Shown one piece after another: positions 1 through 8,654 of a DNA stretch of 64,000 nucleotides. Under the pieces are notes generated by a model. That model was not told where the DNA came from. It searched no databases and saw only the letters and a program-made list of their open reading frames with translations. The stretch comes from Roseomonas alba (GTDB taxonomy: Bacteria; Pseudomonadota; Alphaproteobacteria; Acetobacterales; Acetobacteraceae). The stretch covers positions 558,001-622,000 of the forward strand of contig NZ_JAHYBZ010000003.1 in NCBI RefSeq assembly GCF_019430885.1, read 5' to 3'. A program made the translations under genes and the position numbers. Within the stretch, counting starts at the first letter, position 1. Every line of letters begins with the position of its first letter.

Positions 1-522
1 ATGGGAGACGACAGCCTCGGTGGCGAAGCCGTCCTTCACCACGACGTGCTGCACCTCGGTGTCGTAGAGGATGGTGATGCCGAGCGCCTCCGCCGTGCGG
101 TACAGCGCATTCACCAGCGCCTTGCCGCCGCCGAGGAAGAAGGCGTTGGTGCGCGACAGCGACAGCGTGCCCGACAGCGAGGGCTGGAACACCACCCCGC
201 AGGATTCGAGGAATTTCGGCGCTTCCTCCGATGCGCGGATGCACATGCGGGCGAGCGGCTCATTGGTCTTGCCCGCGGTGACGCGGCGCAGATCGTCCCA
301 GTACTCTTCCTCAAGATAGGAATCGGTCAGCACACCGGTCGGGCCGTGATGCAGCGAGCGCACATTGCGCGTGTGGCGCGAATTGCCCCCGCGCATCGGC
401 TTCGGCGCATGCTCGGCCACCACCACCCGCGCGCCGGCACGGCAGGCGGTGATGGCGGCGCACAGGGCGGCATTGCCGCCGCCGGCCACCAGCACGTCGA
501 AGGTTTCGGTCAGGTCCACCAT
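1..522 (-). CDS. TcuA-like FAD-dependent dehydrogenase, N-terminal part
   Basis: The reading frame starts with ATG at 522 on the minus strand and stays open to the window edge (174 codons), so the C-terminus is missing. Residues about 8-36 form a Rossmann dinucleotide-binding fold with the GGGNAA loop and an acidic residue at the end of the second strand (VVVAE), typical of FAD-binding fumarate reductase/succinate dehydrogenase-type flavoproteins. The GGGNAALCAA and RGGNSRHTRN stretches resemble the tricarballylate dehydrogenase TcuA family, which oxidises tricarballylate to cis-aconitate. The substrate here is inferred only. It is divergent from the metzincin-like gene, and several carboxylate transport genes lie elsewhere in the window. 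Confidence 0.75.
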   Translation of the reverse strand, partial: MVDLTETFDVLVAGGGNAALCAAITACRAGARVVVAEHAPKPMRGGNSRHTRNVRSLHHGPTGVLTDSYLEEEYWDDLRRVTAGKTNEPLARMCIRASEEAPKFLESCGVVFQPSLSGTLSLSRTNAFFLGGGKALVNALYRTAEALGITILYDTEVQHVVVKDGFATEAVVSH

Positions 523-604
523 GGGGTCGTGCCCTCCGGCGCCGCTATCTCTGTATCCAACTGAATCCCGTCATATACCAATGCCGCGCGATGACAAGGG
601 GCCG

Positions 605-622
605 GCGTGACCCGCATCACGC
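605..622. promoter_or_regulatory. Inverted repeat in the divergent tcuA-like / metzincin gap
   Basis: Perfect 6-bp arms GCGTGA and TCACGC are separated by 6 nt, in the 200-bp gap between two divergent genes. The flanks are partly symmetric too (GGCCGG on both sides). It could be an operator, for instance for the GntR regulator at 1378, or a small hairpin. Nothing else recognisable was seen between 523 and 722. Confidence 0.3.
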
Positions 623-722
623 GGCCGGGACGCCCGCGATACCATCCTGAAACAGAGGGATTCTCACATGAAGGCGCCGGCGGGGCCGCCCGTCGCATCA
701 CCTTCAGTTGCGGGAGAACCCC

Positions 723-1322
723 ATGGGCACCCTGAAGCTCACGCTTTTCCACGTCGGACCGGTCGCGCCCTGGGCGAATACGGTCTTCCACAAGCAGATC
801 GAGAAGGGCAACGCCTTCCTCCGCCCGCACGGCCTGCGCTTCGAGGCCTATCCCGCCTCCGGCAGCCTGGACCTCGACTGGAGCGCGCCGCTGCTCGAGC
901 AGGGTCGATCGGGCGAGGGCCTGGCCCAGCGGCTGGCGCTGCGGGCGATGGCGCACGCTCGCTATGCCAGCTTCGACAACCGCCTGCCCGTCATCCTCTG
1001 CCAGATCGGCGGCGGCGGCGGGGAATCGCCCGGCTCGATCGACCAGAAGCTGAATTGGCTGCCCTGGGTCGTCATGGACGCCTTCACTCTGAACGAGGAC
1101 GGGCTGACCCTGACCCATGAGGCCGGCCACTGCGCGGGACTCAAGCATCCGGGCCATGGGCCGCAGGGCGACTCCCGCCTGGTCGAGGACGGCCATGCCG
1201 TGACGGACAACCTGATGGCCTATGGCACCTTCGACATGGCCACGCAGAAATATGGCGGCCGGACCCTGATCGATGACTGGCAGATCGACGCCTTCCGGCA
1301 CGCCTATTTCCATTCGGCCTGA
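723..1322 (+). CDS. Small metzincin-like zinc protein, unknown role
   Basis: This 199-residue protein has a full HExxHxxGxxH zinc-binding signature at residues 132-142 (HEAGHCAGLKH) and a candidate Met-turn, NLMAYG, with Met165. This combination defines metzincin metallopeptidases: three His zinc ligands with Glu133 as general base. No signal peptide, transmembrane segment or recognisable prodomain is visible, so it looks cytoplasmic. ATG 723 was chosen because GGGAG lies 6 nt upstream; an in-frame TTG at 708 is less likely. It is followed 55 bp later by a GntR regulator. I do not recognise the family beyond the fold signature. Peptidase activity is an inference from the motif, and the substrate is unknown. 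Confidence 0.75.
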   Translation: MGTLKLTLFHVGPVAPWANTVFHKQIEKGNAFLRPHGLRFEAYPASGSLDLDWSAPLLEQGRSGEGLAQRLALRAMAHARYASFDNRLPVILCQIGGGGGESPGSIDQKLNWLPWVVMDAFTLNEDGLTLTHEAGHCAGLKHPGHGPQGDSRLVEDGHAVTDNLMAYGTFDMATQKYGGRTLIDDWQIDAFRHAYFHSA

Positions 1323-1377
1323 CTCCGCCGCGCGCCTGACTTTCGCCGGCGCTGCGGCCTCGGCTATAGGGTGGCCC

Positions 1378-2070
1378 ATGGACGGGGCTCCCACATCCTC
1401 GCGCGAACTCGGGCTCGAAGCCTATTCCCGGATCAGGGCGGCCATCCGCGATGGCACCCTGGCGCCCGGCGAAAGGCTGACGGAAACCGACCTCGCCGGG
1501 CGCTTCGGGGTCTCCCGCACGCCGGTCCGCCAGGCCATCGCGCGGCTCGAGGCCGAGGGGCTGCTGACCCATGAGCCCCGGCGCGGCGTGACCGTCACCC
1601 GGCCCGACCACCAGCAGGTCGTCGAACTCTATGTCATGCGGGAAGTGCTGGAGGGTGCCGCGGCGCGCCTCGCCGCGCAGCATGCAAGCGACACCGAGAT
1701 CGCCGCCATGGCCGAAATCGTCGAACGCGAACCGGGCGTTTTCGCCGATGCGACGGCGCTGGCAGCCGAGAACCAGCGGCTGCACGGGCTGCTCTACCTC
1801 GCCGCACACAACCGCTATTTGCTGCGCAGCCTGGAACTGCTCGGCGCGACCATGTCGCTGCTGCCGACGCTGCTGACGCGCGGCGGACGCGCGGAACAGG
1901 CGCATGCCGAACATCGCGCCATCCTCGAGGCGGTCCGGCAGCGTGACGGAGATGCGGCGGAAGCCGCGGCGCGGCGCCATGCGCGCGCGGCGCAGAAGCA
2001 TCGCCTGGCATGGATGGTGGGGACGGTTGGCCTGCCGCTTGCTGTACCAGGCGCCGCCGGGCCCGATTGA
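1378..2070 (+). CDS. GntR-family (FadR/FCD-type) transcriptional regulator
   Basis: This is a 230-residue DNA-binding regulator. The N-terminal winged helix-turn-helix covers about residues 10-75 and includes the GntR hallmark SRTPVRQAIARLEAEGLL. The C-terminal part is all-helical, as in FCD ligand-sensing domains, with conserved His and Arg positions (NQRLHGLLYLAAHN, HRAILEAV). Such proteins usually respond to small carboxylic acids or amino acids and repress neighbouring genes. ATG 1378 is the only sensible start near the HTH. It lies between the metzincin-like gene and an orphan peptide-binding protein, which are its likely targets. Confidence 0.88.
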   Translation: MDGAPTSSRELGLEAYSRIRAAIRDGTLAPGERLTETDLAGRFGVSRTPVRQAIARLEAEGLLTHEPRRGVTVTRPDHQQVVELYVMREVLEGAAARLAAQHASDTEIAAMAEIVEREPGVFADATALAAENQRLHGLLYLAAHNRYLLRSLELLGATMSLLPTLLTRGGRAEQAHAEHRAILEAVRQRDGDAAEAAARRHARAAQKHRLAWMVGTVGLPLAVPGAAGPD

Positions 2071-2120
2071 CACGAGCCACGCGCAGCCGAAGGCTCGCCC
2101 GGTCAAAGCTGGAGATGCCG

Positions 2121-3695
2121 ATGATGCGCCTCGGTCGATTATTCGCTGCTGCCTGCCTGGCAGGCATGGCACACGCCGGACAGGCCCAGACCTTGAGCAT
2201 GGCCGTCGAGGCGCCCTTCGGTCTCGATCCGCATTTCCTCTTCGCCGGACCGAACATGGCCGCGGCGCGCAACATCTATGACAGTCTGATCAATCGCGAC
2301 GCCGAAAGCCGCTTCGTTCCGGGCGTCGTCGAATCCTGGGAGATGATCGAACCGCAGACCTGGGAACTGCGTCTGCGCCGCGGCGTCACCTTCCACGACG
2401 GCAGCCCATTCACTGCGGATGATGTCGCATTCTCCATCGCGCGCGTGCCGAACGTGCCGAACAATCCCGGCCCCTATACGTCCAACCTCCGCACCATCGA
2501 TCGCGTCGAGGTGGTCGATCCCTTCACCGTCCGGCTTCACACGGACCAGGTGAACCCGGTGCTGCCCGGGCAGCTCACCAATATCTTCGTCGTGTCGAAG
2601 CGTGCCGCCGAGACTGCGAGCACCACCGACTTCAACACCGGCCGCGCCGCGATCGGCACCGGGCCGTTCCGGCTGGAACAAATGCGCGGCCAGGAAGGCA
2701 TGACGATCGTCCGCAACGACGCCTTCTGGGGTGAGAAGGCGGCCTATCAGCGTGTCGACATTCGCGTCATCGGCAATGACGCCTCCCGCCTCGCCGCGCT
2801 GCTGAGCGGCGACATCGAGATCATCGAGAGCGTGCCGCCCGCCGATGTGGAACGTCTGCAGCGCGACCAACGCGTCAGCGTCTTCCGGCGTAATTCCGAC
2901 CGCATCATGTACCTGCTGCCCAATGTGCGGCTGGACCAGTTCCCTCTGCTGACCGACGCCAACGGGCAGGCACTGCCGCACAATCCGCTGCGCGACGTGC
3001 GGGTGCGCCAGGCGCTGTCGATCGCGCTCGACCGCAACGCGCTGGTGGCACGCGCCCTGGATGGCCAGGGTGTCGCGACGGTGCAGATGGTACCGGAACA
3101 GTTCGGTGGCTACGACCCCTCCATCACCGTCCCGCCGGCCGATCCGGCGCGTGCCCGCGCCCTTCTCGCCGAGGCCGGCTACCCGAACGGGTTCGTGCTG
3201 ACGCTGGGCTGCTCCAACAACCGCTACGTCAATGATTCCCGGGTCTGCCAGGCGGCCGGGCAGATGCTGTCCCGCGCCGGCTTCCAGGTGAAGGTCGAAA
3301 CCCAGCCCTGGAACGTCTTCTCCCCGCGAACCCTGGCCACGCGCAACGACCTGCCGCTGATGCTGTACGGCCTGTCGCTGTCCTCCTCGCGTGATGCGTC
3401 CTACATCCTGTCGACTGCGGTCCACACGCGACGGCCGGGTTCCGCCTTCGGCCAGGGCAATCGCGGCGGGTTCAGCGACGCGCGGCTGGACGGGCTGATC
3501 GACACGATGATCGGGCAAACGGGTCCGGGACGCGAGGCGGAGCTGCAGCGCGTCGCGCGCGAGTCGCTGGAGCAGGTGCCCTTCATCCCGATCTACAATC
3601 AGGTGGTCGTGGTCGCGGCGCGCCGTGGCGTCGAATACACGCCGCGCATGGATGAGCAGATGGTCGCCTATCAGGCACGTCCTGTCGCGCAGTGA
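2121..3695 (+). CDS. ABC transporter substrate-binding protein, SBP_bac_5 (peptide/opine type)
   Basis: This is a periplasmic solute-binding protein of about 524 residues. The signal peptide (MMRLGRLFAAACLAGMAHA, cleavage after AQA) is followed by the family-5 pattern: an early DPHF motif, the RRGVTFHDGSPFTADDV segment, and DVRVRQALSIALDRNAL in the second half. Members bind oligopeptides, nickel, opines or glutathione. Start 2121 was chosen over 2115 because GGAG at 2111-2114 gives a 6-nt spacing. No permease or ATPase follows, so it is an orphan receptor. It may feed the transporter at 11170-14566 or be controlled by the GntR gene 50 bp upstream. Confidence 0.88.
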   Translation: MMRLGRLFAAACLAGMAHAGQAQTLSMAVEAPFGLDPHFLFAGPNMAAARNIYDSLINRDAESRFVPGVVESWEMIEPQTWELRLRRGVTFHDGSPFTADDVAFSIARVPNVPNNPGPYTSNLRTIDRVEVVDPFTVRLHTDQVNPVLPGQLTNIFVVSKRAAETASTTDFNTGRAAIGTGPFRLEQMRGQEGMTIVRNDAFWGEKAAYQRVDIRVIGNDASRLAALLSGDIEIIESVPPADVERLQRDQRVSVFRRNSDRIMYLLPNVRLDQFPLLTDANGQALPHNPLRDVRVRQALSIALDRNALVARALDGQGVATVQMVPEQFGGYDPSITVPPADPARARALLAEAGYPNGFVLTLGCSNNRYVNDSRVCQAAGQMLSRAGFQVKVETQPWNVFSPRTLATRNDLPLMLYGLSLSSSRDASYILSTAVHTRRPGSAFGQGNRGGFSDARLDGLIDTMIGQTGPGREAELQRVARESLEQVPFIPIYNQVVVVAARRGVEYTPRMDEQMVAYQARPVAQ

Positions 3696-3739
3696 CTCCA
3701 ATATCCCTCGCCGATCAGCGGTGAGGTCGGACGATGGGA

Positions 3740-3767
3740 GGGGCTCCGATCCCGGCGGCGGAGCCCC
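3740..3767. terminator. Hairpin downstream of the orphan SBP gene
   Basis: GGGGCTCCG and CGGAGCCCC form a perfect 9-bp stem with a 10-nt loop, 45 nt after the stop of the gene ending at 3695. There is no T-run after it, so intrinsic termination is uncertain. The rest of the 280-bp gap up to 3976 shows no gene or riboswitch that I recognise. Confidence 0.4.
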
Positions 3768-3975
3768 GCGTTAGCTTCAGGTTGCGAAGGACCCAACGGA
3801 AGAATCGCGTGCGCATGTCGCCGCCAAACAGGCTGCGACGACCGCTGGACATGAGCGGGTGTCCGCCTTGTCCGCGCAGCCTCGCGTCACGCGGCGGCCC
3901 GGAAGGCGTCTTGACGCTTGCCGCATGGCCAACTGCGCGGCAGCCTGAGCGCCCCCCTCAGACACGGAGCACGCC

Positions 3976-4995
3976 ATGCGCAGCAGATACCGGATCGAGC
4001 GGCGGACGGCGCTGACAGGCGGGGCGGCCTTCGCCCTCGTGGCGGTGGCCGGCGCACGGGTGCCAGCGGCGCAGACCCTCGACCGCATCGTCTTCCAGAC
4101 CGACTGGCGGGCACAGGCGGAGCATGGCGGCTACTACCAGGCCATCGCCGCGGGGCTCTACCGGCGCCGGGGCATCGAGGTCGAGCTGCGCATGGGCGGG
4201 CCGCAGCTCAACCCCTCGCAACTGCTGCTGGCGGGGCGCGTGGACATGACCATGTCCAACGGCTTCCAGGCGCTGAACTATGTGCGGGAGAACCTGCCCT
4301 TCCTGACCATCGCGGCCATGTTCCAGAAGGATCCGCAGATCCTGATGAGCCACGAGGAAGCCGGCATCACGGGCTTCGAGCAGATGCGCGGCAAGCCGAT
4401 CATGATCGGCGGCGGCGGGCGCGTGACCTTCTGGCCCTTCCTGCGCGCGAAGTTCGGCTTCAGCGATACGCAAATCCGGCCCTACACCTTCAACCTGCAG
4501 CCCTTCCTCGCCGACCGCAACGCGATCCAGCAGGGCTTTCTGTCTTCCGAGCCGTTCTCCGCCATCCAGGCCGGCGCGCATCCGCAGGTGCATCTGATCG
4601 CCGATGCGGGCTTCCCGAACTACCAGGAGACGCTCGACATCTCCCGCCGCATGGTCGAGGAGAAGCCCGACCTGGTACAGCGCTTCGTCGATGCCAGCAT
4701 CGAGGGCTGGACGCAGTACATGCGCGGCCAGGACGTGGCGGAAGCGAACCGCCTCATCATGCGCGACAATCCGGAGATGACGCAGGACCGCATCGACTAC
4801 GCGGTGCGGGTGATGAACCAATATGGCATCGTGCTGTCGGGCGATGCGGAACGGCTCGGCATCGGCGCGATGACCGAGGCACGCTGGCAGGACTTCTACA
4901 CCACCATGCGCGATGCGGGGGTGATGCCGCCGGGGCTCGACGTGACCCGCGCCTATTCGCTGCGCTTCGTGAACCGGCGGGTGGGGCTGGGGTGA
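3976..4995 (+). CDS. ABC transporter substrate-binding protein, NMT1/THI5-like (ThiY/SsuA type)
   Basis: This 339-residue secreted binding protein begins with an RR-containing N-terminus followed by a hydrophobic Ala-rich segment ending near AAQT, consistent with a Tat-like signal. The mature part has the NMT1/THI5 features: TDWRAQAEHGGYYQAIAAGLY, then a QLLLAGRVDMTMSNG segment that lines the ligand cleft. Relatives carry pyrimidine thiamine precursors, aliphatic sulfonates, taurine or nitrate. The HGGYYQA motif fits the ThiY branch best. The ATPase start overlaps its stop (GTGA), so genes 3976-6514 form one operon. No TPP riboswitch consensus is visible upstream, so a thiamine role remains unproven. 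Confidence 0.85.
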   Translation: MRSRYRIERRTALTGGAAFALVAVAGARVPAAQTLDRIVFQTDWRAQAEHGGYYQAIAAGLYRRRGIEVELRMGGPQLNPSQLLLAGRVDMTMSNGFQALNYVRENLPFLTIAAMFQKDPQILMSHEEAGITGFEQMRGKPIMIGGGGRVTFWPFLRAKFGFSDTQIRPYTFNLQPFLADRNAIQQGFLSSEPFSAIQAGAHPQVHLIADAGFPNYQETLDISRRMVEEKPDLVQRFVDASIEGWTQYMRGQDVAEANRLIMRDNPEMTQDRIDYAVRVMNQYGIVLSGDAERLGIGAMTEARWQDFYTTMRDAGVMPPGLDVTRAYSLRFVNRRVGLG

Positions 4996-5741
4996 GCCTC
5001 GTCGCGCTGCGCGGCGTCGCCAAGCGCTACGCCACCGGGACGCTGGCGCTGGAAGGGGTCTCGCTCGACATCGCGCGGGGGGATTTCGTCGCGCTGCTGG
5101 GGCCTTCCGGCTGCGGGAAGTCGACGCTGTTGCGGTTGCTGGCGGGCCTCGCGGACCCGACGGCCGGCAGCCTGTCCTGGCAAGGCACGGCGCGGCCGGA
5201 GATCGGCTTCGTCTTCCAGGAACCGACGCTGATGCCCTGGGCAACGGCGCTGCGCAACGTCGCCCTGCCGCTGGAACTCGCCGGCCTCCGGCGCCGCGAT
5301 GCCGAGGCGCGTGCCGCGGACTGGATGGCGCGGGTGGGCCTCGCAGGCTTCGAGCGCAGTTATCCGCGGGCGCTGTCCGGCGGCATGCGGATGCGGGTGT
5401 CGATCGCCCGCGCGCTGGTCACGCGCCCGCCTTTGCTGCTGATGGATGAGCCCTTCGCCGCGCTGGACGAGATCACCCGCTTCCGCCTGAACGACGATCT
5501 GCTGCGGCTATGGGAGGCCGAGCGCTTCACGGCCGTCTTCGTCACCCATTCGGTATTCGAGAGCGTCTTCCTCGCCCGCCGCATCCTGGTGATGGCGCCG
5601 CGGCCGGGGCGGATCGTTGCGGCGCTCGACATCACCGCGCCGTCTCCGCGCGACGGCGCCTTCCGCACCTCGGGCGAGTATGCGGCCCAGTGCCGCACCG
5701 TCTCGCAGGCTCTGGCCGATGCCATGGCGGAGGCGGCATGA
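4992..5741 (+). CDS. ABC transporter ATP-binding protein (nitrate/sulfonate/thiamine-precursor type)
   Basis: This is a 249-residue single ABC ATPase. It shows Walker A GPSGCGKST, Q-loop VFQEP, signature LSGGM, Walker B LLLMDEP and the switch His (VTHSV). LSGGMRMRVSIARAL matches the SsuB/TauB/ThiZ subfamily. The GTG start overlaps the TGA of the binding-protein gene, and its own stop overlaps the permease start (ATGA), which indicates translational coupling. It should power uptake of the ligand bound by the upstream receptor. Confidence 0.92.
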   Translation: MSLVALRGVAKRYATGTLALEGVSLDIARGDFVALLGPSGCGKSTLLRLLAGLADPTAGSLSWQGTARPEIGFVFQEPTLMPWATALRNVALPLELAGLRRRDAEARAADWMARVGLAGFERSYPRALSGGMRMRVSIARALVTRPPLLLMDEPFAALDEITRFRLNDDLLRLWEAERFTAVFVTHSVFESVFLARRILVMAPRPGRIVAALDITAPSPRDGAFRTSGEYAAQCRTVSQALADAMAEAA

Positions 5742-6514
5742 CCTGGCTGCGCCTGCTGGCGCCGGCCGTGGTGGCGCTGCTGTTCCTCGCCTGCTGGGAG
5801 GCGGCGGTGAGGCTCTATGCCATCCCGCCCTACATCCTGCCCGGACCGGTGCTGATCGCGCAGACGCTGGTGCGGGACTGGGGCACGCTGTCGGGGTCGC
5901 TGCTGGTCACGCTGCAGATCACGCTGATGGCGCTGGCGGCGGCGGCGGGGCTGGGGCTGCTGCTCGCCATCCTCTTCGCCCAGTCGCGCATCCTGGCGCT
6001 GTCATTGTTTCCCTTCGCCGTCATCCTGCAGGTGACGCCGATCGTCGCCATCGCGCCCCTCATCATCATCTGGGCGAACGACGTCACGCTGTCGCTGCTG
6101 ATCTGCGCCTGGATCGTTGCCTTCTTCCCGATCCTGTCGAACACCACGCTAGGGCTGAACTCCGCCGATCCCAACTTGGTAGACTTGTTCCGGCTGTATC
6201 GCGCAAGCCGCTGGCAGACGCTGTGGCGGTTACGCTTGCCATCGGCCCTGCCCTATTTCCTGGCCGGGCTGCGCATCTCGGGCGGGCTGTCGCTGATCGG
6301 GGCGATCGTCGCGGAATTCGTGGCGGGGACAGGGGGCAGCGCCTCGGGCCTCGCCTGGCGCATCATGGAATCAGGGTATCAGTTGCAGATTCCGCGCATG
6401 TTCGCGGCGCTGGCGCTGATCTCGGCGACCGGCATCGCGATCTTCATGGCGCTGACGCTGCTGTCGCATCTGCTGCTGCGGCATTGGCACGAAAGTGCGA
6501 CGGGCGGGCACTGA
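5738..6514 (+). CDS. ABC transporter permease (nitrate/sulfonate/thiamine-precursor type)
   Basis: This 258-residue inner-membrane permease has about six hydrophobic segments. An EAA-type cytoplasmic loop is visible around LVDLFRLYRASRWQTLWRLRLPSALPYFLAGL, the contact site for the ATPase. It belongs to the BPD_transp_1 superfamily (SsuC/ThiX type). The start at 5738 overlaps the ATPase stop by 4 nt. With the two preceding genes it makes a complete importer. The gene ends almost stop-to-stop against the convergent quinone reductase at 6516. Confidence 0.92.
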   Translation: MTWLRLLAPAVVALLFLACWEAAVRLYAIPPYILPGPVLIAQTLVRDWGTLSGSLLVTLQITLMALAAAAGLGLLLAILFAQSRILALSLFPFAVILQVTPIVAIAPLIIIWANDVTLSLLICAWIVAFFPILSNTTLGLNSADPNLVDLFRLYRASRWQTLWRLRLPSALPYFLAGLRISGGLSLIGAIVAEFVAGTGGSASGLAWRIMESGYQLQIPRMFAALALISATGIAIFMALTLLSHLLLRHWHESATGGH

Positions 6515-6515
6515 C

Positions 6516-7097
6516 CTACCAGCGGCTGAAATGCGTGTGGATCTTCGTCACGAAGGCGTCGAGCTCAGGCCGCTGCCGTCGGTCCATGTCGTGCAGAGAG
6601 ACCCAGTCCAGCCGGCAACCCTTCCCGCAGAGCCGCCGGATGCCGCGGGATATCAGCTTGTAATCCGGCCAGCCGATCCACCACAGCAGCCAGAGCGGCG
6701 AACCATAGGTCGTCACCACCGCGATGCGGCGGATGTCGGTCAGCAGCGGCTCGATGGCGCCCTCGCCGAGGCGGAAGGCGATGCCCGGCGACCAGATACG
6801 GTCGAACCAGCCCTTCAGCATCGCCGGCATGCCGTACCACCAGGTGGGATAGACGAGGACCAGCGCCTCCGCCCGTCGTAGCGCGGCGACGTGGTCCTCG
6901 ATGCCCGCTTCGTTGGCGCCCTCGATCATGTTGACCGCGTGTTCCGCGGCGCTCAGCGCCGGGGCGAAGCCTTCGGCGTAGAGGTCGCGCAGCTCGACGG
7001 TGTGACCCGCCGCTTCCAGAGCCCCGCGCGCCGCATCGCGCAGTGCGGCGGAGTAGCTGTCGGCGCGCGGATGGGCCTGGATCATCAGCACGCGCAT
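6516..7097 (-). CDS. NAD(P)H dehydrogenase (quinone), flavodoxin-like fold
   Basis: This 193-residue protein has the flavodoxin_2/NQO1-KefF fold. It starts MRVLMIQAHPRADSYS, where the first strand and loop bind FMN/FAD phosphate, and contains the PTWWYGMPAMLKGWFDR motif that is nearly invariant in the family. These enzymes reduce quinones or quinone-like electrophiles with NAD(P)H, or regulate Kef potassium efflux. It lies 6 bp after the D-aminopeptidase stop on the same strand, so the two are probably co-transcribed. No kef gene is nearby. Confidence 0.88.
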   Translation of the reverse strand: MRVLMIQAHPRADSYSAALRDAARGALEAAGHTVELRDLYAEGFAPALSAAEHAVNMIEGANEAGIEDHVAALRRAEALVLVYPTWWYGMPAMLKGWFDRIWSPGIAFRLGEGAIEPLLTDIRRIAVVTTYGSPLWLLWWIGWPDYKLISRGIRRLCGKGCRLDWVSLHDMDRRQRPELDAFVTKIHTHFSRW

Positions 7098-7103
7098 CGG
7101 CAG

Positions 7104-8654
7104 TCAGACCCGGTCGTAACGCAGCCCGCGCGCGAGCCAGCACCCGACCGTCGCCGCGGTCGCGCGCCCGGCGCCGTCGCGATGGATGGCGATGGTCCAG
7201 TCGCCCGGCGGCGTGTGGTCCAGCGCGCGCGGGCAGGGCAGCGCCCAGAGATCCGTCCCGATCGGGTCCAGCAACTCCATCCGCCCGCGCCCCAGGAAAC
7301 CCGAGAAGGCGCCGTAGAGCGCCCCGCCCGCATCGACGATGGTCAGCTCTGCATCCAGCTCCGCGCAGCGGTAACGCCCCTCGGCATCGAGGCGTGGCGA
7401 ACCATCGGCCGGCCGCAGCATCGAGACCTGGTTGTCCTTCACCCGTTCCATGCGCAACCCCTCGGGCGTCGGGACCAGACGCGTCTGCGCATTGACCGCA
7501 TCACCATCGGATTGCAGCGCGAGGGTCTCGCCGCTCTGGCCGAAGCGCAGACGCAGCCGGCCTGGGGAAACAGGATCGATGCGCACCGACAGGCCCGTTT
7601 CCGGATCGACATAGGCGCCGCACCAGGATGGCGGCGGCAGATCCTCCGGCGCCGTGCTGCGCGGTTCGTCGAGCAGCGCGGCAAGGAGGTCGAGCGCCGC
7701 CGAACTGGGATCGGAAATGTGATTGAACAGCACGACGATGGAAATGCGCTCCGCGGCGAGATGCAGTCGTCGGCTGGTCCAGCCGCGCAGCCCGCCGCCA
7801 TGCCCCGTCGCGGCGCGCCCGAGCTCCATGCTGCGCGCCAGTCCGAAGCCGTAATGCGCCGGCATGCCGTCAGCGAAGGCGACCGGCGCCGACAGCCGTC
7901 GATACAGCGACCCCGGATCATCCCGCGTCGCGTCGATATGCTTCTCCCAGGCGATCATGTCGTCCAGCGAGGCGCCGATCCCCGCATCGCCGGTCCAGTG
8001 GATGCGGTTCACCGCCGGGCGGAAGCCGCTGACCTGGGTGCCTTCGTAGCCCTCCGTACCGTCGGGCATGGCGCGCGTGTCGGCGGCGAGGATCGCCGAG
8101 TGCATCCCCGCGCGATCGAAGACGCCGTCGCGCAGCAGTTCCGCGAGGCTGCGGCCGGTCCGCGCCTCCAGCATCTCGCCGATCAGGCGGAAATTGTGGT
8201 TCACATAGGAATAGCGCGAGCCCGGCGCGAAGTGCAGCGACCGTGCACCGGCGATGACGCGCCGCGATTCTTCCGGGCCGAAGGGCGCTTCGGCTGGCGA
8301 GCCGTGCAGCATCGCCACCGCCCAGTAGTCGCGCAACCCAGACTGGTTGTGGGCCAGGTGCAGCGTGCTCGGCAGCTTGCCGTCCAGCAGGGGCAGATAC
8401 GCGCGCAGATCGCCATCCAGCGCGCAGGGATCGTCCAGGCGATCCAGCAGCGTGGCGCAGACGAACTGCTTCGTGATGGAGCAGATGCGGAACAGGGTGC
8501 GCGGCGTGAAGGGGATGCGCTGTTCGGCATTCGCATAGCCCCAGGCGTGGCGCAGCAGCACCTCGCCGTCGCGCAGCACGGCGACGGCGCCGCCCGGTCC
8601 CGGATAGGCAAGCGGCAGGCCACGGGCAATGCGTTCGATCGGCGTATCGGTCAT
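7104..8654 (-). CDS. dap: D-aminopeptidase (serine beta-lactamase fold)
   Basis: This 516-residue serine hydrolase resembles the Ochrobactrum anthropi D-aminopeptidase along its whole length as I remember that sequence, including the two C-terminal beta-barrel domains and the ending SVGCWLARG-like motif (here TVGCWLARGLRY). Catalytic motifs visible are SITK with Ser59/Lys62, YVN with Tyr150, and HGG with His285. The family releases N-terminal D-amino acids from peptides and amides (EC 3.4.11.19). ATG 8654 matches the family length; an in-frame ATG at 8696 would add 14 residues. No signal peptide is seen, so it is cytoplasmic. The divergent neighbour is a peptide importer operon, which suggests uptake followed by hydrolysis of D-residue peptides. 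Confidence 0.87.
   Translation of the reverse strand: MTDTPIERIARGLPLAYPGPGGAVAVLRDGEVLLRHAWGYANAEQRIPFTPRTLFRICSITKQFVCATLLDRLDDPCALDGDLRAYLPLLDGKLPSTLHLAHNQSGLRDYWAVAMLHGSPAEAPFGPEESRRVIAGARSLHFAPGSRYSYVNHNFRLIGEMLEARTGRSLAELLRDGVFDRAGMHSAILAADTRAMPDGTEGYEGTQVSGFRPAVNRIHWTGDAGIGASLDDMIAWEKHIDATRDDPGSLYRRLSAPVAFADGMPAHYGFGLARSMELGRAATGHGGGLRGWTSRRLHLAAERISIVVLFNHISDPSSAALDLLAALLDEPRSTAPEDLPPPSWCGAYVDPETGLSVRIDPVSPGRLRLRFGQSGETLALQSDGDAVNAQTRLVPTPEGLRMERVKDNQVSMLRPADGSPRLDAEGRYRCAELDAELTIVDAGGALYGAFSGFLGRGRMELLDPIGTDLWALPCPRALDHTPPGDWTIAIHRDGAGRATAATVGCWLARGLRYDRV

Noticed and set aside
1-564. Plus-strand frame open from the first base
   Set aside because: The minus strand encodes a convincing FAD-binding N-terminus over the same bases, and the plus frame has no family features.
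3740-3767. Extra copy of the dispersed repeat family
   Set aside because: The stem GGGGCTCCG/CGGAGCCCC differs from both family stems and lacks the second hairpin and the inner motif.
3696-3975. Possible TPP riboswitch before the ThiY-like gene
   Set aside because: None of the conserved TPP-motif segments is visible, although the downstream transporter resembles thiamine-precursor uptake systems.
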